Assembly: GCA_003491285.1 (NCBI GenBank)
Contig: CP022705.1
Coordinates: 2,109,135 to 2,173,134, forward strand
Direction of reading: 5' to 3'
Source: Methanobacterium sp. BRmetb2
Lineage (GTDB): Archaea > Methanobacteriota > Methanobacteria > Methanobacteriales > Methanobacteriaceae
DNA: 64,000 bases
Shown: one piece after another, positions 17,986-27,100 of the stretch
Numbering within the stretch: the first letter of the stretch is position 1
Layout: the number at the start of each line of letters is the position of its first letter
Translations under genes and position numbers: made by a program
Notes under the pieces: model-generated
Told to the model about the DNA's origin: nothing
Seen by the model: only the letters and a program-made list of their open reading frames with translations
Databases searched by the model: none

Positions 17986-18690
17986 TTATCCCATTCCCAT
18001 CTCCTTTATTTCTTCAGCCACCTTCCAGTGTTTACCTTTCTTTTCATTTCTTCTAATTAAGAAAACCCCTATCAGAGCTCCAACAACGCCACCAGCAGTA
18101 TCAGTAAATAGATCATTCATAGTATCGTCTATCGCGTTCTGGGTGGGAGAACCCTGCATCTGGGTATTTCCAGTTATCTGACCTAAAACGCCTTGAGATA
18201 GATATTTATCGTAAGTGTACTCACCCATCTCCAGCATAGCACCAAATCCTATGGTCATTATCACAATAATAACTGCCATAGCAGCTAAACTGGCCTTTAA
18301 TTTTCCGTAGTAGTACATGGTGTAGACAAACATCATGCCAATTAATGCAATGTAAAGGGGGAGCATGAAGTGCATGAAATTATCATAGTGGGGCAATTTC
18401 ACATAAAGGCCCAGTGCATCACCACCTACCAGTTCAAACAGTACCATAGCCAGGAGCAGTAGTTCAATTTCCACGGGTATAGCCCGTATTTTATTGCGGG
18501 TAAAAAAAGCAGGGGCGTGGATTATTGCCAGTGCAACCAGTATTAACAACCCAAAAATTCGCTCAGCACCATTGGCACCGCCAAATACTAAAACGTAAAT
18601 ACCAACAAAAAGAAGAAATATCCGCATTATTCTAAGTAAATTCCTCTGCAAATTACTCATATTTTCGTGATCAGGATTTAAAAAGCTCAT
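17986..18690 (-). CDS. DUF2238/YjdF-like membrane protein
   Basis: The 234-residue integral membrane protein has about six helices. Conserved polar residues within the membrane part include YDNFMHFMLPLYIALIG (about residues 110-126), the glutamates of GFGAMLEMGEYTYD and the segment DDTMNDLFTDTAGGVVGALIG near residue 195. This arrangement of D-HF, E and D-DL-D residues followed by a glycine-rich helix fits the DUF2238/YjdF family, which has no proven function. GGAGG lies upstream and AAAGGAT precedes the ATG directly. A cytoplasmic basic tail (RRNEKKGKHWK) follows the last helix. Confidence 0.65.
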   Translation of the reverse strand: MSFLNPDHENMSNLQRNLLRIMRIFLLFVGIYVLVFGGANGAERIFGLLILVALAIIHAPAFFTRNKIRAIPVEIELLLLAMVLFELVGGDALGLYVKLPHYDNFMHFMLPLYIALIGMMFVYTMYYYGKLKASLAAMAVIIVIMTIGFGAMLEMGEYTYDKYLSQGVLGQITGNTQMQGSPTQNAIDDTMNDLFTDTAGGVVGALIGVFLIRRNEKKGKHWKVAEEIKEMGMG

Positions 18691-19349
18691 ATCCTTTAAC
18701 CTCCAATGATTATAATTTATAGGAATGGTTTGTTTTTTAATGATTTAAACATTTTACCATTTGGATTATCTAACTAAGTATGGTTAATCAATGGAGTCAT
18801 ATTCCTTAAAATTAATTTTCTCATTATTAAAATGAAATATGGATAATCTCTGGGGTATTCTTAAAAAATAGTAAAGGGGGGGTTAGGTAGGCCCAAAATT
18901 ATAAAAAATTAGCTAATTTAAATAATTTTTTATAACCTACCTACTAATAAAATGGGTAACTTTACTTATAAGGTTTTCGTCTATTGGACATGTTATTACT
19001 ATATTTTCCATGGATCTAGTAAATAGCTAGCTATTAATAAAAAACTTATGATATTCAAAGTAAAATAAAGAAAAGAGAAATATTTAAGAGATTAAAAGGA
19101 GTACAGATAATGATTAATGTTCCTAAATATTCAAATTCCTTGATCTAAAAACTTCTATGAACGCTGTAAAATCCCTCTTTATTTTTTAAGTGAGGATATT
19201 CAACAATTTCAAAAAAAATAAGGTATGAAATTTGTTTTTATAATACAGACATGAACCTCTATCCAACAAATAACTTGAATTAGGTTTTAATTAGATTTAA
19301 AAATAAGAACAAAATTATTTTTAACTTTTTAGAAAAAGCTGTAAATTTA
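18691..19349. other. Long AT-rich intergenic region with one large hairpin
   Basis: About 660 bp separate the DUF2238 gene from the response regulator gene, and both read on the minus strand. The only distinct element is the inverted repeat at 18884-18943, described separately. The rest is AT-rich with frequent stops in all frames. A start-like AGGAG...ATG near 19100-19111 opens only a 13-codon frame. Confidence 0.5.
18884..18943. repeat. Two-arm inverted repeat (possible RNA or protein-binding hairpin)
   Basis: TAGGTAGG (18884-18891) pairs with CCTACCTA (18936-18943), and TTATAAAAAATTA (18899-18911) pairs exactly with TAATTTTTTATAA (18923-18935). The two perfect stems of 8 and 13 bp are stacked, with a 7-base bulge on the left side only and an 11-base loop. 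The structure is far from any start codon. It could be a small RNA, a terminator or a relic of a miniature element; no target-site duplication is evident. Confidence 0.5.
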
Positions 19350-20219
19350 TTAGTCAAAATTAAATTCAAAAACACAGTTTTCATATCCATTGAGCATGCT
19401 GGAGTTGTGATTGACACTGCAGTGTATTTTGGACCATTTAATACTTTCTTTAAGGATTAGTTGGCATATTAAACATAGAAAGTTATCTTGAGATTTTTCC
19501 AATTTCCAGGGACATTTTGAGGTTATCATGTAATGTAAGTGACCTTTATTGATTATTTCATGGTAAAAGCCTATTCTATTTAGAAAACTAGCTAAACTAA
19601 CCAGATAACCACAGGATTCAAATCTTATATCATCTCCATCTTTTCCATATTTTTCTGTTAGTTTTTTTACTTCTTTTCTAAATTCTGTCTTGTATTTGCC
19701 TTTTAATTGATCTGTAAATTTTAATAGATACTCGTTTCTCTTATAAATGGGAATATTTATAGTTAATGGAAGAATAAATGAGGATATGAAAGTATAAATA
19801 TCCTCAGTGGTCTGGTTTTTAGTTTGAAACATTACCTTTTCCAAGTGTTTATGTCTTTCCAGAGCCAGATCAATGTTGATCTTTAGTTCGTCCATGTTCA
19901 ATGGTTTCATCAGATAAGAGTAGGGCCGGGTTTCTATTGCTTTGTTGGTGATGTCTTTATTCAAAAAAGAGGTGATGTATATCACTGGAATATCGCTTAT
20001 CTTTTTAATTTCATGGACTGTTTCTATTCCGTCGAGCTTTCCCTGAAGTTTGATATCTACCAGTACTATATCTGGCTTGATTTTTGCACATATTTCTAGT
20101 GCTTTTTCTCCAGAAGCAACTGCTACTGGATCAGGGTACCCCCATAGATTAAGCTTTTGCTGGAGTTCCATGGCGATTATGCTTTCATCTTCTACTATGA
20201 GAACTTTATTTTTGTTCAT
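19350..20219 (-). CDS. Response regulator with methanogen-type output domain
   Basis: Residues 1-125 are a CheY-like receiver: acidic pair E10-D11, phosphorylation site D55 in IVLVDIKLQG, switch threonine T83 and K105 in MKPL. Residues about 140-289 form a non-DNA-binding output region with several cysteines (CPW, CLICQ, HCSV, ENCVFEF) that resembles the methanogen output domain MetOD1 described in archaeal two-component proteins. The output function is unknown. It would receive phosphate from one or more of the histidine kinases in the window, none of which is adjacent. AGGAG and AAGGA precede the ATG. The MetOD1 match is from memory. Confidence 0.75.
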   Translation of the reverse strand: MNKNKVLIVEDESIIAMELQQKLNLWGYPDPVAVASGEKALEICAKIKPDIVLVDIKLQGKLDGIETVHEIKKISDIPVIYITSFLNKDITNKAIETRPYSYLMKPLNMDELKINIDLALERHKHLEKVMFQTKNQTTEDIYTFISSFILPLTINIPIYKRNEYLLKFTDQLKGKYKTEFRKEVKKLTEKYGKDGDDIRFESCGYLVSLASFLNRIGFYHEIINKGHLHYMITSKCPWKLEKSQDNFLCLICQLILKESIKWSKIHCSVNHNSSMLNGYENCVFEFNFD

Positions 20220-20275
20220 TTGTCCTTACTCCTAAATTTTTATGATTGACCAACATCTCCATTTTTACGGTTTTA

Positions 20276-20815
20276 TTATTGGCCAACTTCCACGTATTTG
20301 GCCTTGATCAGAGGCAGGGTAATCTGCCATCCTGCCTGAGATTCATAAGTGTAACTTCCGTAAACTTCTCCATAGACGGTGATCCAACTGTCTTCTAATG
20401 CAGTTGTGGTACCGTCATAGGTAACATATACAGTATCTCCATAATTGTCATTGACATCCATCCTAATGTCAGTCCCGTATCCTTCCATTATCTGTATCAC
20501 TCTACCAGATAGTTTCACTCTTTCCCCAGCATGTCCATCAGGATTCTTATTTAGTTCTTTAAAACTAATGGTTTTACACGAAGCTTTATATTCACTTTCG
20601 GTTTCTACAGGTTCGACTGGTTCTGGAGTAGTATCAGAATTACTTGAATAATCAGAAGAATTTCCTCCATTATCTGGACTTAAGAGTCCTCCAATTCCTA
20701 CAATTAGGATTATACCTAAACAACAAACACTTACTGCTCCTATTACAATTTTTTCTTTCGAACTCTGTTTACTCCACCAAGTTTCTTTTTCTTGTTTTTG
20801 AGTATCATCAGCCAT
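20276..20815 (-). CDS. Membrane-anchored OB-fold protein
   Basis: A cytoplasmic basic N-terminus (to residue 22) is followed by one membrane helix (IVIGAVSVCCLGIILIVGIG), a Ser/Pro/Glu-rich linker, and an extracellular domain of about 110 residues. That domain begins ISFKELNKNPDGHAGERVKL and continues SGRVIQIMEG, the pattern of tDNA_anti-like OB folds, and ends with WITVYGEVYGSYTYES. The same fold occurs in the broken gene at 50461-50918. Its ligand is unknown. The ATG at 20815 has AGGAGG 6 bases upstream; the longer frame from TTG 20821 is unlikely. Confidence 0.65.
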   Translation of the reverse strand: MADDTQKQEKETWWSKQSSKEKIVIGAVSVCCLGIILIVGIGGLLSPDNGGNSSDYSSNSDTTPEPVEPVETESEYKASCKTISFKELNKNPDGHAGERVKLSGRVIQIMEGYGTDIRMDVNDNYGDTVYVTYDGTTTALEDSWITVYGEVYGSYTYESQAGWQITLPLIKAKYVEVGQ

Positions 20816-20854
20816 ACACAACCTCCTAAATACATTTTTTACTGCTTAAACATT

Positions 20855-21175
20855 CTATCTAATTATTATGTGGAATTTTATTGTTTTAACCAGTATTCCC
20901 ATTCCTATTCCTGCTAAAAGTCCTGTGGAAAACCTCAACCAGTTACTACTTTTTCGATGGCATAAAAATTGTGTTGTTCCATCAAAGAATGTTGGTGTGA
21001 CGAAAACAATTCCTAACAGGATTAATTCGATGTTATAATAAACCGGTACCGTGTATACTAGTAGAAAATATAAAAATGCTCCAGTATAGATTCCTGTACA
21101 TCTAGAACATATTGGAAAGTAATATCCTTTGATTTGGAATGTTCTTTCTGGAATTCTGTGACATATAAATGACAT
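20855..21175 (-). CDS. DUF2085 membrane protein
   Basis: A small membrane protein with the DUF2085 signature: FICHRIPERTFQIKGYYFPI followed by CSRCTGIYTGAF, then helices and the C-terminal FLCHRKSSNWLRFSTGLLAG. The paired CHR motifs and CxRC suggest a metal or redox centre near the membrane face, but no function is established. The ATG at 21175 starts directly before the signature (MSFICHR). A longer frame to TTG 21280 would add 35 residues, yet it contains what looks like a TATA element, so the short start is preferred. Confidence 0.65.
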   Translation of the reverse strand: MSFICHRIPERTFQIKGYYFPICSRCTGIYTGAFLYFLLVYTVPVYYNIELILLGIVFVTPTFFDGTTQFLCHRKSSNWLRFSTGLLAGIGMGILVKTIKFHIIIR

Positions 21176-21561
21176 TATTGACAAATTTTCTTTGATATTG
21201 TTCACCTTGAATGTATTTTGTAGCAGCAATTCATATATTATATTAGTACTAATATATATAAGTATATGTTTATTATTCAATTATCCTATTTTTATTGAAT
21301 TATTTAGTAAAATTATATAATTAAAAATAAAACTCATAGTCAAATTTTTAATTGATTAGTCAATAAAGTAGATTAAAAGAAATAATGAAACTATAACTCT
21401 AGATAGAAAAATTACAGACTTACTAACAATTTATATATAATAATATGAACATATAAAAAAAATAACTTTAAATAGTATGAAGATTATCATAATTATTTAG
21501 CACTCAGTATTATTATAACTAATACACTTACATGATTAAGCAAGATATTGGATGTGAAAGG
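21176..21561. other. Divergent intergenic promoter region
   Basis: The 386 bp between the DUF2085 gene and the CARF regulator gene are strongly AT-rich. A TATA-like stretch of alternating A and T (about 21236-21256) fits the minus-strand gene. A second (about 21430-21442) lies about 120 bp before the plus-strand gene. No ORF or stable hairpin was seen. Confidence 0.35.
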
Positions 21562-22155
21562 ATGGAACTAACATTAATATCAACTATTTACTCTCTAGAA
21601 CCAGTTATGGCATCAATAACAAAATTCTCACCAGATAAATTGGTTCTTTTAAGAGAAGAAGATGCACCGGAAAAGAAAAAAGAATCTGAACGAATGCTCA
21701 TGGAAACTGTGGGTAAGGTTATAGGGATAGATGCTAAAATAACCAGCATATATGATGTGGTAAAAATAGCACAGGACACTGCAGATGTCATTGACACTGA
21801 AACTGCAAATGGGAAAAGAGTCATAGTAAATGTGAGCGGTGGAAGAAAAACTCAGGCACTTGGTGCACTGTTTGGCAGTTATGCCCGACACAAACACGTG
21901 GAGAGAATAGTATATCTCACTGAAGAAGATGGTGCAGTGGTAGATCTACCTATTTTAAATTTTGGAATATCCCCTACCAAGCAGGATATATTAGAGAAAA
22001 TGAAAGAAGGGGAAACTTCAGTTAAAAATCTGGCAGTAAAGGTAGGTATAAGCAGAGGAATGACCTACAATCACATTCGAGAATTGAGAGAGATTGGATT
22101 CATTGCCCAGAACAAACTGGAAATAACCAGTGCCGGTGAACTGGCTATAATTTAA
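21562..22155 (+). CDS. CARF-domain winged-helix regulator (Csa3-like)
   Basis: The N-terminal two-thirds (residues 1-130) look like a CARF (CRISPR-associated Rossmann fold) domain. It has a first strand ELTLISTIYSLEPVM and the ligand loop VNVSGGRKTQALGALFGSYA, which in this fold binds cyclic oligoadenylate or another nucleotide second messenger. Residues about 140-197 form a winged helix-turn-helix (VKNLAVKVGISRGMTYNHIR). This is the architecture of Csa3, a transcriptional activator of CRISPR adaptation genes in archaea. No cas gene or CRISPR array lies in the window, so the target is unknown. The start at MELTLIS is chosen from family alignment; an ATG 30 bases earlier lacks a ribosome-binding site. 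Confidence 0.8.
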   Translation: MELTLISTIYSLEPVMASITKFSPDKLVLLREEDAPEKKKESERMLMETVGKVIGIDAKITSIYDVVKIAQDTADVIDTETANGKRVIVNVSGGRKTQALGALFGSYARHKHVERIVYLTEEDGAVVDLPILNFGISPTKQDILEKMKEGETSVKNLAVKVGISRGMTYNHIRELREIGFIAQNKLEITSAGELAII

Positions 22156-22333
22156 TTTTTATTATTTATAAAACATTTCAATTAGCAGTTAATTTAAAGC
22201 ATTATGCTCAGTCTAATTCTTTATAAACGAAATTTAAGGTTATATCTCTTTTTGAATATGAAATAATGATTTTATCTCAAATTTTTTATTCAGTATTATT
22301 TTTATTATCTAAAAATTGTCGGAAGATATAAAT

Positions 22334-22349
22334 AATAGTTATAACTATT
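22334..22349. promoter_or_regulatory. 16-bp perfect palindrome upstream of trkH
   Basis: AATAGTTATAACTATT is a perfect 16-base palindrome located 80 bases before the trkH start. Its position between TATA-like sequences and the gene fits a dimeric repressor or activator site. The AT-rich composition makes chance occurrence possible. Confidence 0.35.
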
Positions 22350-22428
22350 TTTATGAGGATTTACTTAAAACTAAAGATTTTTCAGTTGGTAATTAAATAC
22401 ATAATTTAAAAGGTCTGGATGTGAGGGG

Positions 22429-23913
22429 ATGCACGCTGCATTTAGATTGAATAGAAGAGAGCTTTATTCAATTTTTCATTACACAGGATGGGTGTTAATT
22501 TTATTAGGTATCGCTTTAATTTTACCTATAATTGTGGCTTTAATTTACAATGAGGGAAATTATATCCTTCCTTTTTTAATATCAAGTGCTATAAGTCTAG
22601 TAATAGGTGCAATTCTTTTTAAATTATTTGAGAATAAAAAAGAAATATCCCTAAAATCAGCTATGATATTCTCCACTGGGATATGGTTATTGGTGAGCGC
22701 TTTAGGGGCACTTCCCTATTTTTTATCTGGTGAACTATCTTTATTGGACTCATATTTCGAGGCAATGTCTGGTTTTACCACTACTGGATTTAGTATGATC
22801 CCAAACATAGACACTATTGGTTATTCATTAAACTTCTGGCGGTCATTCACGCAGTGGCTGGGAGGTATTGGCATCATAGTACTGCTTTTAACAGTCCTTT
22901 CCTCCCCATCCGTAAATATTATGCGGATGTACATTGCCGAGGCCAGAGAAGAACGTATACTCCCCAGTATAAGACATACCACCAGAATAATATTTTATAT
23001 TTATACCAGTTTCACCATATTCGGTTTTATACTCTTTTTAACTGCAGGAATGCCAGTATATGATTCTGTATTCCATGCTTTCACAACATTATCTACTGGT
23101 GGATTTGGAATGCACAACACCAGTTTAGGTTATTACAACAGTTTCTGGATAGAGATAGTTGCTATAATAATTATGATGATTGGAGCCACCAATTACGCAC
23201 TTCACTACACTGTACTTAAGGGTAATTGGAAGGAATACTTTAAAGATATAGAAACAAAACTACTTTACATTTTATTATTAATATCAACAGCACTTATAAC
23301 TTTTATGCTTTTAAAAAATCACAGTTACGGCGATAATATATTTTTAACTCTAAGATATTCCTTTTTTCAGGCTGTATCTGCTATAACCACCACTGGTCTT
23401 CAAACTGCAGCTGTTAAAGATGTTTTAACCAAATGGGTTGGTCTTGGAACCTTTTTATTAACGCTTTTGATGCTTATTGGAGCTGGATCCTGTTCCACTG
23501 GTGGTGGTATAAAATGGCTTAGAACTGCAGTTTCCATTAAAAATGTATGGTGGCAGATCAAGGATTATTTACTACCATCTAAAGCTGTAACAGTGCGTAA
23601 AATTCATCACGTCAGAGATATAAAAGTTTCAGATACTTTACTTCGCTCAATAGGCATATTCATATTTGTATATCTTGCAATTTATATATCCAGTGTTATT
23701 GTGGTTATGATGTTCTACCAAGACATAGCTATGGTTATATTTGAGGTTGCTTCAGCTTTGGGAAATGTTGGGCTCTCTTCTGGTCTTTTGACTCCTTCTT
23801 CACCAGCTGCAGTAAAAATTGTTTTTATCATTGACTTCTGGATTGGAAGATTAGAAGTATGGTCTGTGTTGTTGTTCGTTTCCATAATTTTACGTAATTT
23901 GTTTAGAAGATAA
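22429..23913 (+). CDS. trkH: TrkH/KtrB-type potassium transporter subunit
   Basis: TrkH is the pore subunit of a K+ uptake system gated by the cytosolic TrkA protein. The 494-residue protein shows four membrane-pore-membrane repeats with selectivity-filter motifs FTTTGFS (about residue 118), LSTGGFGM (about 222), ITTTGLQ (about 320) and the more diverged ALGNVGLSSG near 440. The characteristic GAGSCSTGGGIKW segment before the last repeat is also present. No trkA gene is in the window, so the regulatory subunit must be elsewhere. A purine-rich GAGGGG stretch lies directly before the ATG. With ectABC it points to osmotic adaptation. Confidence 0.9.
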   Translation: MHAAFRLNRRELYSIFHYTGWVLILLGIALILPIIVALIYNEGNYILPFLISSAISLVIGAILFKLFENKKEISLKSAMIFSTGIWLLVSALGALPYFLSGELSLLDSYFEAMSGFTTTGFSMIPNIDTIGYSLNFWRSFTQWLGGIGIIVLLLTVLSSPSVNIMRMYIAEAREERILPSIRHTTRIIFYIYTSFTIFGFILFLTAGMPVYDSVFHAFTTLSTGGFGMHNTSLGYYNSFWIEIVAIIIMMIGATNYALHYTVLKGNWKEYFKDIETKLLYILLLISTALITFMLLKNHSYGDNIFLTLRYSFFQAVSAITTTGLQTAAVKDVLTKWVGLGTFLLTLLMLIGAGSCSTGGGIKWLRTAVSIKNVWWQIKDYLLPSKAVTVRKIHHVRDIKVSDTLLRSIGIFIFVYLAIYISSVIVVMMFYQDIAMVIFEVASALGNVGLSSGLLTPSSPAAVKIVFIIDFWIGRLEVWSVLLFVSIILRNLFRR

Positions 23914-24180
23914 TCCAACACATAAACCATTAAGAATTAATAAATGGATTAAAATAGCTAATGGTTATTATGAAAGCTTAATTTTATCTAAAAATTATTT
24001 TGAATAGATTATAATTCTTGATGGTAAAATTGATTAAATTTGTAAATAAAACCTTTTGATATTACAATAATATAATAATACAAGTTTAACCAGAAAAATT
24101 TTAATAAGAGGTATTGTTATACATTAACTGATGTTTTAATATTGAAAGGGATATTATGGGACATATTTATTGGGGGATAA

Positions 24181-27100
24181 ATGTCGAGTAATAATTATTC
24201 ATTTTCTAAATTAATTGATGGTGAAAGGGTTAAAAATTTAATGGAAAGTTTTTACAAAATCACAGGTATTCCATCTACCCTTATTGATTTGCAGGGAGAT
24301 ATTTTAACCCTTAAAGACGGTGCATGGATTGCTGCTGGATGGCAGGACATCTGCACCAATTTTCATCGTGCCAATGAAAATTCTCTTAAAAATTGCATTG
24401 AAAGCGACGTCACCTGTTCAAACAACCTCAGTAAAGGGGAGGAATATTCCATATACATGTGTAAAAATGGATTAATTGATGTTGCTGTGCCTGTTTATAT
24501 TGATGGAAATCATGTGGCCAATCTTTTCACAGGCCAATTCCTTTTTGAAAAGCCAGACATAGAATTTTTCCGTAAACAGGCAACAAAATATGGATTTAAT
24601 GAAGAAAAATATTTAAAAGCACTATCTAAGGTCCCTGTATTCAGCGAGGAATACTTAAAAGAAGGAATTACTTTTTTAAAAGATCTGGCAAGTTTTATTG
24701 GGGAAACTGGTCTGAAGCAGAAAAAACTTCAAGAGCGTAACCACGAACTGAAGGATAGTGAAAATAAGTTCAGAAGTTTTACAGATGGTATAGTTAATGG
24801 ATTGGTAATAACTCGTTTTGGAAAGATAGAATACGTAAATCCTGGAATGTGTACTCTCTTGAAAGTTACAGAATCCGACTTAATGGGAAAAAATCTCATA
24901 GATTTCATGACTATCTCATCCCGGGAGATTGCCAAACATGAACTCTACAAACTGGAAGAAAGATCTGCTGATGTTAAAAATACTCTTGAATTGGAATTAG
25001 TAAATTCAGATGGGGATGTGATTGTCTGCGAACTTCGAACAAATGTCATAGAACTAAAAGGAAAAGTCTATGGTCTTTCCATATTTCAGGATATTTCAGA
25101 AAGAAAAGAAGCAGAAAGATTAGTTGAAGAAAGTGAAATAAAATATCACACCCTTTTTGATAATGCAGCTGAGGGAATATTTCTCCTGAGAAAAGATAAA
25201 ATAATCGAGTGTAATCAACAGTCTCTGGAAATCTTTGGAGCAACCGGTGAAGATTTAATTGGCAGCAGGCCCTATAATTGGTCTCCAGAAAGGCAGGAAG
25301 ATGGATTAAAATCCAAAAAAAAGGCCATGGAATATATTAATGCTGCACTGGAGGGTGAATCTCAAAGTTTTGAATGGCTGCATATGAAAATGGACGGATC
25401 TAAAATTTTCACAATAATTTCCCTAAATCGCTTAAAAGTGGGAGAGGAATATATCTTGCAGGCTATTATAAGAGATATCACACCTCGAAAGATAAACGAA
25501 TTAAAACTTAAAAAATTAACCTCTGACCTCAAAATTCGTTTCAAAATCCTTAAAACCATGAACGAACTTTCTGAGTTTGTATCTTCTACAGAACTTCCCC
25601 TAGATCAAGTCTTTAATAAAATAGTAAATGAACTGGTTAACTGTTTACAATACCCCCAACACGCCAGTGCCAGGATTAAAATATTTGGCGAGGTGTTCCT
25701 ATCCAAAAACTTCCAAAAATCAAATTGGGAATTGAAATCACCTATCAGGGTAAACGCAGAGAATATGGGGTCATTGAAAATTTTTTATCCAGATAAACTT
25801 CCATTCAAAGGTGAAGATCCTTTTTTAAAAGAAGAAAGATATTTAATTAACAATTTAGCCCTTAAACTTGGGGATTTCTTAGAGAATAGACAGATAAAAG
25901 ATGAACTGATCCATGAAAGGGACAAGTTGAAAAGTATTCTGGATAGTATGGAAGATGGGGTATATATCTGCAACCCGGATTACCATCTAGAATATGCAAA
26001 TCCAATTATTTTAAAGCAATTCGGGCCGATAAATGGTAAGAAATGTTATGAGTACCTTCATAATAGAACATCTGTATGTCCTTGGTGTGTTAATGATGAG
26101 GTGTTCCAGGGTAAAACTGTTAAATGGGAGTGTTATTCCCAAAAAACGGGCCAAACCTTTGATGTTTTAGATACACCCCTCAAAAATCCTGATGGCAGCA
26201 TATCTAAACTGGAGTTTTCACATGATATAACCCTTCTTAAAGAGTACCAGAAAAAATTATCCCATCAAAAAGATATTTTACAAACTATACTGGACAATGC
26301 TCCTATTATGATTGCCTATCTCGATGGAGATGGAAATCTTACCTATTTCAATAAAAGATTTGAGGAAATATTAGGATGGTCCATGCAAGAGATTCCACAG
26401 TTTAATATACTTAAAAAGATGTACCCTGATCATGAATACAGAGAGTATGTAATTGATTTCATAAAAAAATCAGAAGGTAAATGGGGATATTTTAAAACAA
26501 AAAATCGAGATGGCGAGATCATAGATACCTCCTGGTCTAATGTGGAGTTGATCGATGGAACAAATATTGGCATAGGTCAGGACATTACAGAAAGAAAGAA
26601 AATAGAATCTGCTTTGAGGGAAAGTGAAGTGAAGTATAGGCTTATTGTTGAGAATGCACAGGAAGGAATATGGACTATTGATTCTAAAGGTTACACGAAT
26701 TTTGTCAATTCCACTATGGCAGATATGTTAGGATACTCTGTGGATGAAATGATAGGAAAACATTTATTCTCATTTATGGATGATAAAAATGTTGAATTGG
26801 TAAAAAAAGAGATGGATCGTATAAAATCCCGTGTAATCAAGGGACAAGATTTTGAGTTTAGATGTAAAAATGGTGGAGTAATTTATACCAGTTTAGCCAC
26901 CACACCACTTTATAATAATAATGAGTATACAGGTACTCTGGCATTAGTATCAGATATCACCCACCGAAAAATCGCAGATGACGAAATTAAAAAATCCTTA
27001 AAAGAGAAAGATGTTCTCTTAAGTGAGATTCACCACCGGGTTAAAAATAATATGCAGATCATATCTAGCCTCCTTAATTTACAGGCCATCAAGATCCACG

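Noticed and set aside
21562..22155. CRISPR array expected near the Csa3-like gene
   Set aside because: No regularly spaced direct repeats of 25-40 bases were found within the window.
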